The notes below the pieces were generated by a model, which ran no database searches, was not told the DNA's origin, and worked only from the letters and a program-made list of their open reading frames with translations. A DNA stretch of 64,000 bases from NCBI GenBank assembly GCA_035048815.1, contig JAUCBN010000006.1:20661001-20725000 (forward strand). Direction: 5' to 3'. The position numbers and the translations under genes are program-made. Below, in pieces: positions 47,000 through 58,149 of the stretch. Positions within the stretch are counted from its first letter, which is position 1, and each line of letters starts with the position of its first letter. The stretch is from Abelmoschus esculentus (lineage: Eukaryota > Streptophyta > Magnoliopsida > Malvales > Malvaceae).

Positions 47000-47485
47000 C
47001 GATGATCACGAGCTTGTAAATAGTCTTAGATATTCGACTTATTTGTATATGTTCTCATTTGTTTCTCTAATTTTCCATTAGATCGTGGCATGCATCACAA
47101 TTTAGTTGTATAAAAAATATTAAATTAAAAATCAGAATAAAGTCTTTCACGATTAAATATATTAAATTAAAATTAAGACTAAATTATTAAAATATATAAG
47201 TATAAAGACAGTAAATATAATTATATAAATTTATTTAATTTAACTTTAAAGTTTAGTGACATGAATCATGAAAAGAAACATCATCCAAATACATATCTCG
47301 ATGCTATCATATTTGTAAGCAAATGTGTTGGGATGAGGCTTTGTTTGCCCACCATTCATTCAAGATAAAACCTGCAGGCTGAGCTGAGCCAGAAACCATA
47401 CAACAAAACTACCCTTTATTTCATTCCTCTCCTTACAGATTTGCATCCAACCAAAGGCCACAACCCCATAAACACAGCCGGCAAC

Positions 47486-49256
47486 ATGGCTCTCAGACTG
47501 TGGGCTTCTTCCACTGCCAATGCACTCAAAATCTCCTGTGCCTCCAAGCCTCACCTTTCCCTGGCAGTCTCCTTCTCCAGATGCTTTTCCACTGGTACTG
47601 CTACTTCATGTCTGTGCTTTCTTAATCTTGTATGCACCTGTTGGCTTGTTTTATGGACTTACCGTGTTGGAATTTTCAGTTTTGGATGGCTTGAAATATG
47701 CCAGTTCACATGAATGGGTGAAGCATGAAGGTTCTGTGGCTACCATTGGAATCACTGACCATGCTCAGGTTTATCAATTCTCATCTCCCACTAAAAGTAT
47801 TAGCTCTATAGTTTTTCTTATATGTGATAAAATTTAAGATTTAATTTCTCTTTTTATATAACTCAATCAATCAGGGATAGAGTCAGGATTTAGGGTTGAG
47901 GGATAAAATATAAATGTTTAAAAGTAGGAGATAAATTTATAAAAAATAGTTTAAAAAAATTTAAATAGGTAGACAAAAATTTAAAAAAATATATTACTCT
48001 CTACCCTTTTATAGCTTCGTCCTTGAGTTCAATATCTTTATTTTTATTAATATTTATGATAGTTCTAAATTGATAATCTCTTAACTTCTTCCTTTTAAGA
48101 ATAATGACGTGACCGGGACAGAGTCATTTATTACATGGGAGATATTGTGGCTCCTTCAAAATATTTTGGTTAGATACTCTTTAGTTTATATATTATTAGT
48201 TATATAAAGTTCTTGTTTTATAAATTTTTAGATTTAAATGTTTAATAAATTTTATTTTTAAAATTTAGATTTATTGTTTTAATCTACTGATGTAATAAAA
48301 GTAGAAGAATGGAATGATGGAATTATATATTATTAACATTGTTTTAATTTGAATCCGGTGTTTAAAAAACGTTTTAGGTCGTGTCGAGTGTATCGCGGTT
48401 GCTGTAGGAGTTGCGGTCGTGATTTTTTTAAACTTTGATATTTTTTATGAGAGTTTTTGAAATAACGGTCGTTATCGACCATCATCGGTGTAAATTTAAA
48501 TCTCATCTTCATTTGTACTAATAACGGTTTTGAACAGTGACATTATTATTAAATAATGATCGTTATAACGATAACAAACCGTTTTTTGAATCCCTGATCT
48601 GAACCAACTATTACGATGAAACCTTATATAAAATTTAATGAGACTAGAGGGATCAAGTTCTTAAGTTTGACATGATAGAGGAACTCAGACCATAATTATA
48701 CACAGAATTTACTTTGGAATGACTGTTAACCAGTTCAGGGTCAAGGAAATTATAAACGAATATCTTCATATATGAGCCAGTGAGCCACCCACCACCACCA
48801 ATATAGCTCATCCCAAGAACTAGGTTCTGACATGCTCATTTCATTTATGCTGTAAAGGACCATCTTGGAGAAGTAGTGTTTGTGGAGCTGCCAGAAGCAG
48901 GTGTCTCAGTGAGCAAAGGAAAAGGGTTTGGAGCAGTGGAAAGTGTTAAAGCAACCAGTGATGTCAATTCCCCGATCTCAGGCGAAATCATTGAGGTTAA
49001 CTCCAAGCTCACTGAAGCTCCAGGATTGGTATAAAGTTCTTTCATTCTCAATTCTCTTTATATAAAAGTGCTTTCCTTGATGACTTGCAAGTTAACTCAA
49101 ATTAACATGTTGCTGTTGCTGTTGAAGATCAATAATAGCCCATACGAAGAAGGATGGATGATCAAGGTAAAGCCTAGCAGTCCATCAGAACTAGAGTCAT
49201 TGATGGGTTCAAAGGAATACACCAAATTCTGTGAGGAAGAAGATGCTTCCCACTAA
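47486..49256 (+). CDS. GDCH: Glycine cleavage system H protein, mitochondrial
   Basis: Lipoyl carrier of the glycine decarboxylase complex in the mitochondrial matrix; it shuttles the aminomethyl group between P, T and L proteins in photorespiration and C1 metabolism. Four exons with GT-AG introns: 47486..47594, 47680..47768, 48858..49028, 49128..49256; 165 aa, the normal precursor length. Residues 1-34 form an S/A/R-rich transit peptide ending near FSRCFSTG. The mature part starts near VLDGLKYASSHEWV. The lipoyl Lys is residue 97 in GAVESVKATSDVNSP. The C-terminus is KFCEEEDASH. The ATG at 47486 is the first true ATG of the frame. Intron 2 (1089 bp) carries an inverted copy of a dispersed repeat at about 47875-48030. 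Confidence 0.96.
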
Positions 49257-49468
49257 AAACACCTGTGTACCATATGTTCAGCTCCTGTCAACAAATATGG
49301 TTCCACATCTTTTATGTTTATTCATCATAACATCTACCTTTTCTACTTATAATATGTAGTACAATTCTTATTCATATCCAAATCTAAGAAGGAGATTTTC
49401 CTAAGAAAAAGACACCATTGGAGCTTAATTACAGTTCTAAACAACAAGATTGTCTGCATTCTGGTTGA

Positions 49469-51807
49469 TCATTTGACCTTCATGACTTTGGCAAGGCAGT
49501 TGTCCTTAGGCCTTGGAAGAGGTAAATACACAATGGGGCCTCCAGGATTGATTTGTTCAAGCCTACAGATTAAACAAGCAGAAAAAAAGATATCAGTCTT
49601 TTTGGCAATGGGAACTAAGGCTTGATTAGTACATAAAACCTAGTAGTGGGATTGGATTCACTAATGCTAACTCACTTGTAGTTAAGTAGAAAAGAATGAA
49701 GGAAAATGGAGATCTCAAGCTTGGCCAAATCTGCACCAGGGCAAATCCTGCTTCCTGCTCCAAAGGGAAGGAAAGATCCAGCTTTGGGTTTATAGTTCTG
49801 CATGCAAGTAATAACTTCTTAGATGCAATTTCCCATTGAGGATCATGATCCTAATAACATTGTAAAAGTAAAGGAGGTAAACCATAGTTACCCGAAACGC
49901 AATACAATACGAAACGGAGAACGAAAATGGGAATGTAGAATGAGACTTTACCAATAATTGAGTGACACATGACAACACATATGTGACAAATTTGAATGAC
50001 AAAGTTTAGATACCGCAACAAAGTTTTAAATACCAAATCCGGATGAGATATATACTTTTGGGGTCCAAATACTGAATTAAACCTTAAACTTACATCCCAT
50101 CTAGCAGGCAAGAACTCTTTTGGATTTGAATAAACTTGAGGATCCATATGAACACCCCTATTCCAAACCAAAACCTTCCAACCTTTTGGTATCAAATAAC
50201 CTGTGGAAAAACAATGTCTTTTCACTAACTGATACTTGTAAATAAGAACTTGGGAACTAAAAAGGGACTGAAATCTCTAACCATTGATGTTAACATCAAC
50301 TTTGGCCTCACGGAAGTTGGAAAAGGAGAGAGTGGTCCTTCTCAGTGTCTCATCAACTACCTAACAATCCAAAATCTTTTGTCACTCAGGCTAAATACTT
50401 GACGTTTCCAAGTAAATGAAACGTTTCTTGTGAAATAAACAATTCAAACAAGGTAGCACACACGTTACCTTGTGAAGGTAAGTCATTTCTCTGATATCCT
50501 TAAGACTCAAACCCTTCTGTGTATCTGGTCTTCTCTTCAAGATCTCTTGTTGTTCTTCCTGAAAATTTGTAGAAGAAATAAATCCTAAATTTCAGAACAG
50601 TACAAGGAGTAATTTCAAATTAGACCAGCAACAAAATAGTAATTCAAGGTTAGAAGAAACCAACCTTTGCCTTTTGCAACAGTTCTGGTTGGTCATGCAG
50701 ATAAATAATCACCCACATAGCTGCATGCGCCGAGCTTTCATGACCAGCTAACAAGAACACGAGCAGTAAATCGATTATATCCTCATCCTGCAACTTTTTC
50801 CCATTTTCATCTTCAATCTCCATTAGTAAATCAATCATTCCTCTCTTTTCGTTCTCATCAATAACTTGTGTTCCCTTGCCTCTCCTCTCATCCAGGACAT
50901 GTTGTAGGATCTTAACCAGCATATTCCTTGCCTGATAAATGAAAAAGTTTCAGAATTTAAAACGTTTAAATTGTTATTGCAGAAAACCAACGTTGAAACT
51001 TACTTTGAGAGCTTTGTAGAAAGCAAAACCAGGAACATTAATAGCGGCAGATTTCAACCCATAGTTCAAATCAGTGTAGTGCTTCTCAACGGACCCTAGA
51101 ATGGACTCAGCACTTGAGCCAACGAAGATGTGTGTGATCACTTTGAAAGCAACCTTTCTCATCTCCTTCAGCAACTCGATTGGCTCTTTCATGTTAGCCC
51201 ATTCATCCAAACCCTGCATCACAATATCCTCAATATACTCAATATACATGGACAGTGCCTCATGGCCATTGATGGGGGCCGTTGTTAGTCTCCTCAGGTG
51301 CTTGTGTTCAGATCTCGAAACGCTGTGAAACGATCTCTTCCCCGTTAATCGCATCGTCGACGATGGATAACCGAGTCCGAATTGTTCATCATCTGCCAAC
51401 ACTTTCCTACAGGTTTCTGGAGTACAAACTATGATGCTTGGACTTCCAAACAAATTGGTCTTGTAGATACCAGTTCGGCCATAACTATAAGCTCCAAGCA
51501 AATTAAAAGGACATCACACGTGTTATATACATACATATATATATATATATATATTAATGAAAATCAAATACCTTTTAACCAAGTTGTGGATGAACGTATC
51601 AGGGTCCTTGGACTTGAAAGCTTTGAGAAAAGACCACATGTTGCCGACTATAGGCCATCCCATATCACCTGGAGGAAGATGATGTTTCTTATGATCTCCC
51701 AAGCTGCTAACATAACGCCACTCATTTATTTTCTTGAGAAAACCAAACAAGAGAACATATGTTCCTAGCAGAAGAGCAAGAATCAAGCCAACCATATCTG
51801 AATCCAT
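49469..51807 (-). CDS. KAO: ent-kaurenoic acid oxidase, cytochrome P450 CYP88A
   Basis: ER P450 that performs three successive oxidations of ent-kaurenoic acid to GA12, an early step of gibberellin synthesis. Eight exons join in frame: 51572..51807, 51004..51484, 50665..50931, 50469..50558, 50282..50360, 50094..50200, 49676..49797, 49469..49562; 491 aa, matching the family (about 490). Landmarks: N-terminal membrane anchor (residues 6-24), proline-rich hinge HHLPPGDMGWP, I-helix AGHESS at 301-306, ExxR E362-R365, heme loop FGAGSRICPG with Cys439. No stop, shift or lost residue was seen, so it looks functional. A (TA)n microsatellite sits in intron 1 (about 51531-51555). It is tail-to-tail with GDCH, only 213 bp between stop codons. 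A MITE interrupts its promoter. Confidence 0.96.
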
Positions 51808-51887
51808 TTGACGAATTTTTCTCTATCTTCAACTTCTGTTTCTCAGACAGCTCTTGTGTTTGTATCTGCACTTCTGTTATGTGGGTT

Positions 51888-51896
51888 CCTATTTAT
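51888..51896 (-). promoter_or_regulatory. Probable KAO TATA box, proximal copy (also MITE TSD)
   Basis: Reads ATAAATAGG on the minus strand, preceded by CC from the MITE end, 81 bp before the KAO ATG. The distance suits a core promoter with a leader of about 50 nt. The same nine bases occur at 52108..52116 as the other half of the TSD. Confidence 0.55.
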
Positions 51897-52107
51897 GGAT
51901 GCAAATGTCTGCCCTCCTCTATTTATGCCTCACTTCAAATTAAAGGTTTAGAATTTAGGGTTTTAGGTTAGGGGTTTTAGTTAAAGAATTAGACGTAGAG
52001 TTTAGGATTTAAGATATAGAAAATAAAGATTTAGGATTTAAATTTTTTTTTTAAATTCAAAGGAAGTATGAAATGAGGCACGAAAAAAAGACAGATGATT
52101 TTTGTTC
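51897..52107 (+). mobile_element. Telomere-repeat MITE in the KAO core promoter, exact 9-bp TSD
   Basis: 211 bp, ends GGATGCAAATGTCTGCCC and complement of GACAGATGATTTTTGTTC. The core has GGTTTAGAATTTAGGGTTTT and similar. TSD CCTATTTAT at 51888..51896 and 52108..52116, exact. The left arm also contains CTCTATTTATGCC, a further TATA-like motif on the minus strand. Confidence 0.9.
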
Positions 52108-52118
52108 CCTATTTATAG
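52108..52118 (-). promoter_or_regulatory. Distal copy of the KAO TATA-like motif
   Basis: On the minus strand reads CTATAAATAGG, a perfect TATAAATA box, and is probably the original left context of the KAO TATA box before the MITE split it. It now lies about 300 bp upstream of the ATG. Confidence 0.5.
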
Positions 52119-54743
52119 CTTCAAATTACCTAAACGAGGCTTCCTGTAGCCTTAGCACGTATCGTTCAATATCTCGACAACCGAGTAATGTTTTTACATG
52201 TTACTAGAATATGCGCTTTATAGGCTTAGTAAATCAAATTAAAATTTTTGAACAAAATATTTATTATTAATAATATATGTAATGACAGTATGTAGAGTTA
52301 AGATTGAATAACTACGTTTAATTATTTTGTAACATTATATATTATATAAACTGCATAAGTTAAAAATAAAGTTAAAACTAAAAAATTATATAAGTTACGT
52401 AAAAAATAATGATATACGTTATTTAGACGTGCATTTGTGACGTTATGTAATATCAAATATTAGATAAGAAAGGATATATATTTTAAATATATTTTGAATC
52501 TATAATTTAAATAATTTCGAATCTATAATTTTAAGAAAAAAAAGTTCAAAAAGAAAATTAATCATAGTCGGTCATAATTTTGGATTAGAAAGGGAGAGTT
52601 GGTCAACATCTAATGTGGGCTCCACGCATCAAACGTGAGTCCGCGCATGTCTTCCTTCCCCCCTAATTCACGCACAGTGCATGGAAAGCATGGAAATTTA
52701 GTTACTGCGATTGATAAATGGATAAAGAAATTAAAGGAATCAAAGTTTGGTTCGAATATGGAAAAAAAAGAAGAATTAACCTTAAATTTACTTAGATTTA
52801 GACAAAAATTAAGAAGAAATTAATCCCAAATCACTTTCAATTTTTCACCAATTAAAAAGGAAAGAATCACACAAATTTGAGAATTTTTTTATTTCGGATA
52901 TTTGTAATTTTGGATATGAATTCTATAATAAAAATTCATCTCCGTCACCTTTATAACACGACAATGAAAGCACAACACTTGCACAAGAGATTTCACACGA
53001 AAATTCTCTAGAGAATATTTTGATTTGGGTTGAAATACGAACTTGGAGGCTTTTTTTGAAATATCTCTTTCTTATTTATTTTTATTTTTAGATTTACTTT
53101 TATTTGTTCGTTGTTTGATGTATATTATGAAAATAATAAAATTCATCTTGTTCAAAAAAATTTAAATATCATCCTTATTGTTGGATTTTTGAGTATTTTT
53201 ATTTTGATTTATTCGCTTTTGAGGTGAGATTTCTATTTAAAGTTTGAAACAAAAGATTTTTTATTTCCCACCATCGGCAACGACGGTCGACGTCGGTGGA
53301 AGGCGGTCGACACGGTGATTCGTTCTCGGTGTTCTTCATTCTTGAAGAACACCAAAAACTTTTGAAAGAATTTTTAAAGATGATGTTTTGATTATTTTTT
53401 GTTGGAGTAAAATTTTTGAGTTGTTTAAAAATTGAGTTTCATAACTATGGTCCAATCACTTTTATTAAAACTCATTCTTTTTATTTTTGTTTTAAATGAC
53501 CTTTTATTAATATTATTATTTTAAAATAATTAACCTTTATTAAAAGAATGATACAAAAGTAAAGAATAAATTAAAATCTTGTTCTTAATATTTATTTGTT
53601 TTTATCCATGATAATAAATGTTACCTTTTTATTAATTAAAATAAAAGACTTAAGATTAAGACTTAAAATGTCATGGTTAGAGTCTTTTTAAAATAAAAAA
53701 TATTTCTCATTTAAATTAATAAATTATACTTAATTACACTATAACTCCAATAGGTAAAATTTATTTATACATTTTTAGGTTAATAATCACTAACTTAAAA
53801 TAAAACATTCAACACATCTAATTTTCTTTGATTTTTGTGATTAAAAAGTGAAACTTATTTAACACGGTGTCTTACCAAAGGGAGGTAACGGGTTAGCGCC
53901 AGAAATATTGGCGGTGATTAAAGTTTACTCTCCTAACGGTGGGACCGTTAAGATAGAATCAAATTCATAAATAGACAATAATTTAAATTTTATATGAACT
54001 TGTAAATTCTAACTTAAAACGTTTTGTAATCGGCTATGCATCAATTTTTGGGTGTTGCGGGTGTTAACCCTTCCTCACGCGTAACCGACTCTCGAACCCA
54101 TTTTTTTTTGTTTTCGCAAACCAAAATTGTTGTTTTAATAAAAACAAAATGGTTTTATTAAAATGATCTATTTTTTTAAACGATCCAATCATATTTTATT
54201 TTTTTCTAAAAAAAACTAATAACAACTCTGTTATTTTTATTGAAAAATTATCGAACCGTTTGAAAAAGGGATTGCGACACACTACAATTCACACGTCCAG
54301 ATAACCCAAATCACGATCATTTTTTTTTAAATGCTGCAGTTCCCACCGGCGTAAATAATAGTTTTTGATATTATTTTGGTAGGGATTACATCGTTTCATA
54401 TTTGAGTAAATAATGTTTCATGTCTGATTTGCAAACTTTTTTTGAGATGAGGTGGAACGGTTTTCTCTGTGCAAGCTTATTGTTTTGTTCCAAGTTACTG
54501 TTTTGTGATATTATTTTTTTAATTCAAGTTACTGTTTTGTTCCATTTTGTGCTTTCAAATTTCATTTCTCTTTTCCAAGATAAATAGGAAGTTTGATTAA
54601 TGGTACTGGCTGGGTAGATAGCTTTTTTGCTCATCTGTAGTTGAACTAAAAAACCAGCATCATTTTTGTTTCTAACATTGCATGTTGATTATAATCGGAA
54701 TTAATTTTGCCTCGTCAATGTCATTAGGTCATGGTACAACTCG
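52119..54743. other. KAO upstream region and AT-rich spacer
   Basis: 52119-52850 is presumably KAO upstream DNA followed by balanced spacer; the 62-codon frame at 52635 is not supported. 53260-53350 (CATCGGCAACGACGGTCGAC and nearby) and 53870-54310 (AGGGAGGTAACGGGTTAGCG, GGGTGTTGCGGGTGTTAACC, GCGTAACCGACTC) resemble text seen near LTR ends of plant retroelements, but no LTR pair or primer site could be shown. Confidence 0.4.
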
Positions 54744-54751
54744 TTCATAGT

Positions 54752-55683
54752 CAGAGTTATCTCTGAGCCTAGGCAATAAGGGCGATCGTCCAGGGTCTCA
54801 TGGCGACAGACAAGAGCTCTGATTAGTTAAATTAAAATAATAATTATTATTAAAATAATTTAAAATTATTTTTTATTATTAAACTATATTAAAAATTAAG
54901 TAAGATATATGTTAATAATTTCTTTTTACTAAAAAAAATAAGAGAGACTAAAGTATAACAATAATTTATAATTAAAATTAAGTTGGGCCCTTCACTATAT
55001 TATGTTTTTAAAATTAATTATATTGTTATATTATTAAATAAACTATAAAAATTATTGTTAAGATATTGATAACTTTATAATTAATTATAAAGTTATTGGT
55101 ATCTAATTAGTTTAGGTATTAATCTATTATAGAATCGTAATTAAGATTATAATAATATTTTTTAATTTTAAAATAAAAAAAATATATACACCTATAAATA
55201 ATATTTACATTATTCTTGTTATTTCAAATCTTAATTCTCATCACATCAACTTTTTTTATGTTATTTTCTTAAAATTTATTTTAAATATTTTATTTATAAT
55301 TTCTATTTCGATATTTTAAGAAGACAATGATTCATTTATTCAAAAATATTATAATTTATGAGATTTACTGTTAATATGCTATAACTAAATCTAAAACAAA
55401 GCTTCAACGACAAAATCTCAGGTACTATTATTCTATATTTTTTATAATTTTTATTATATAATATTTATGTGAAAAATGCTTGTAGAAGTTGTTTTGTGTA
55501 AGTTTAATGTTTAATAAATTTTTTGATGTTTTTCATTCAATAACTATTGAGTGTAATAAAAAATAATTTATAAATAATTTAATTTATTTTTATACTCTTT
55601 AAATCTATTTTTCTAATATTTATTATTAGGTGTCTTATTTTTAGATTTGCCCATAGGCCACCAAAATCTCAGAAACGGCTCTG
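54752..55683. mobile_element. hAT-like MITE with CAGAG ends and exact 8-bp TSD
   Basis: 932 bp, ends CAGAGTTATCTCTGAGCCTA and complement of CTCAGAAACGGCTCTG. TSD TTCATAGT at 54744..54751 and 55684..55691, exact. The inside is AT-rich without a transposase. Confidence 0.85.
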
Positions 55684-56034
55684 TTCATAGTATCTGTTGT
55701 GCTTCTTGAGCATCATATTTACAAAACACATGATAGTGAATAATGAATCGTATTCAAAAGGCTTAAATGAAAAATAAGTGTCTAAAATATACCATTTTAA
55801 ACTTTATGTGTGTAAAATATTTATTTTGTAAAAATATGTGTCTAAAATTTTAAATAATATAATTTTAGGTGTTTAATATTTCAGTACTGTTAAAAAATTT
55901 GTTAACTAATAAAAATTAGACATGTGTCATGTTTTAATTTATAGTATTTTTTATTAACTTTTTATTTTTAATAATTAAAAAAAAACCTTTGACTCCACCA
56001 ATAAGTGTCTTTTTTTTATTCAATTTTGGGTTGT

Positions 56035-56210
56035 GTAGTTAAGTGGCGCATGATTTGAACTTTAACTTTAGTTAAGTGGTGCATGATTCTAAAAGTTCTA
56101 TTATTATCTTTGCACTAATTTAGTAAGTGGTGCATGATTTGAACTTGAATTTTAGTTAAGTGGTGCATGATTTTGAAAGTTCCATTATTATCTTTGCACT
56201 AATTTAGGCA
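56035..56210. repeat. Imperfect tandem repeat (about 100-bp unit)
   Basis: The phrases TTAGTTAAGTGGTGCATGAT and TTATTATCTTTGCACTAATT each occur twice in order, with a third partial TTAAGTGGCGCATGATTTG in front. It lies just upstream of the transposase relic and may belong to the same element. Confidence 0.65.
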
Positions 56211-56383
56211 TTGTTGCATCAATTGCTTCGATTTTGCCAATCAACTATGAGTTATGACATCAGATGTCAAATAGTAACAAAAACTAAGCTTTGGATCTTT
56301 CTAAGGTAATAATATTATATAGTAGTTAATTCATTATATTTAAATACTAATATTTATATTTGTTTTGATTATGTAATTTGTAG

Positions 56384-57373
56384 GATAAATTTTCTTTAGA
56401 GGTCTCAGACGATTATGTGAATCATGCCTTAGGAAAGAAATGAAGAGATCATAAGAGCTTCTTGAAGAAGACGTATTTCAAGAATGATCTTAGCCTTCAA
56501 GAGAAATTTCAAAATTTTCCCATAGGAATACTACGATATCAATGGGAAGATGCAGTCAGGTTTTGGAGTTTAACAAAAGGAGAGGTAACATCTACAATTT
56601 GTAAAAATAATGTTATATCATTATAATTTGAACTTTAAACGTAATAAAAATTGGAAATTAAACAGGAGAGAGAGAGAGAGCGTCAGAATTGCTAGTAGAC
56701 AAAAACAAAAATTTACTTACACAGTAGGGACGAAGAACTTTGCTCGGATAGCTAATGAATAAGTATTGTTTTTTTAAGATTATTTTTACTTGTATTATAT
56801 TAAAGTTAATATTCATGTTTATTATATTTTGTAGCTTTTGACGACTGGTTCTAGCATTGGATTGGTAAAGCTATCCGATATTACTCACACACAAAAGGAT
56901 GACTCTCCAATGAATCCCGAAGCTGAAGAAATTCTGGTATATTCATTATCCTTAAAATTATATTATGTTTTAAATAATGTTTATCAGATAAAAATGAAGG
57001 AAAGAAGAACAGAGTATGAAGCTACGGCTTTAACTGATGGTTCAGCTAATATTGTTGATATCGAAAATCAAGTTTTGTTGATGTTTTGGGTCCTGAAAGA
57101 TATGGTCGAGTGCGCTGTCAAAGATCATTTGTAACACCAACTAAATATTTTGGATCAAACTCGTCTCAGTACATGTCATCACAAAGTCAATCTTCTCAAG
57201 CGGAAGTTAATCGTTTAAAACAACAATTAACTCAATTTCAAGCAGAGATAAAAGCTAGAGAAGCTAAGAGAGAAAGGAGAGAAGCTGAAACGGAAACCGA
57301 GAGAGCAGCAAGAGAAACAACGTATCAAAATCTTCAAAAACAATTCCAAGATATGATGGCGATGTTAAAGTAG
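56384..57373 (+). pseudogene. Transposase_24-type (Ptta/En/Spm) gene, broken
   Basis: Accessory protein family common in plant CACTA elements. Pieces in order: DKFSLEVSDDYVNHALGKK then RDHKSFLKKTYFKNDLS and PIGILRYQWEDAVRFWSL (56384..56584); RIASRQKQKFTYTVGTKNFA (56666-56760); GLVKLSDITHTQKDDSP (56835-56936); VLGPERYGRVRCQRSF (from about 57080); and a terminal coiled coil with AEVNRLKQQLTQFQAEIKAR, ending MMAMLK at 57373. Lesions: TGA at 56441 where the family has Trp, frame loss in a (GA)n run at 56666-56680, a broken exon end near 56760 and a shift near 57080. The ORF is dead, but the lesions are few. It lies inside a CACTA element ending at 58149. Confidence 0.75.
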
Positions 57374-57394
57374 AACCAATCGAGAAATCTGTCA

Positions 57395-57650
57395 CCTTAG
57401 TTGATTTTAAATTCATTTGGTTTGTACTTGTTACTCAATTGTTATTTCACTTAAACACTGAATTATATTTCACCTTAGTGGATTTTAGGTTCATTTGGTT
57501 TGTACTTGTTACTCAATTGTTATTTCACTTAAACACTCAATTATATTTCACCTTAATGGATTTTAGGTTCATTTGGTTTGTACTTGTTACTCAATTGTTA
57601 TTTCACTTAAACACTGAATTATATTTCAATTTAGTTGATTTAGACTTCAA
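57395..57650. repeat. 78-bp tandem repeat, about 3.2 copies
   Basis: TTCATTTGGTTTGTACTTGT recurs at about 57413, 57491 and 57569, exactly 78 bp apart; copies differ by a few bases. Because 78 is divisible by three, the array leaves a 26-residue repeating open frame (57439..57660) that is probably not translated. Confidence 0.9.
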
Positions 57651-57734
57651 TTTATTTTGATGGTTAAGTATTTTTCAATTGTATTACAGGAAAGCTTTTG
57701 GTAGTAATAATAATTTAAAATTTATTTTTTGATA

Positions 57735-58149
57735 GTGTAGTACCTATAGCGGTGGGAGAAAACGCCACTAAAAACCAATTAAAAATAGTGGCGTTTGTAA
57801 AAACGCTACAAAAATACATAACAATTGTGGCGTTTGTGAAAAGAACCGTCGCTATAAACCGAAGAAATTACGGCGTTTTCAGATACAAATACCACTATAG
57901 TACACCATCTATGACGGCGCTTGATTTCAAAAAATACCACTATAAATTGTAACGGCATTTTACTTATCAAACTCCATTAAAGATTTTACAGCGGCGTTTT
58001 TCAAAAATAAAAGCTGCAACATTTTGCGGCAGGTTTTAGTGGCGTTTCTTGCGGCGCTTTTTTTAGCTCCGCTAATACTTTTAGCAACGCTAAGAAACGT
58101 CACTATATATCTTAAAAAACGTCGTTGAAAACCTGTTTTGTTGTAGTGG
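57735..58149 (+). mobile_element. CACTA element right terminus with subterminal motifs
   Basis: Ends AACCTGTTTTGTTGTAGTG at 58149, the inverse of a CACTACAACAAAA terminus. Inside are many GGCGTTT / AGTGGCGTTT / AACGTCGCTA subterminal motifs in both orientations, the usual transposase-binding array of CACTA elements. A matching left terminus was not found in the window. Confidence 0.82.

Noticed and set aside
46821..47009. 62-codon minus-strand ORF
   Set aside because: It is the translation of the tRNA-Cys gene and flanks, a well-known false ORF.
54286..54300. Left CACTA terminus (CACTACAATTCACAC)
   Set aside because: Only the first eight bases resemble the terminus at 58149, and no subterminal motif array follows.
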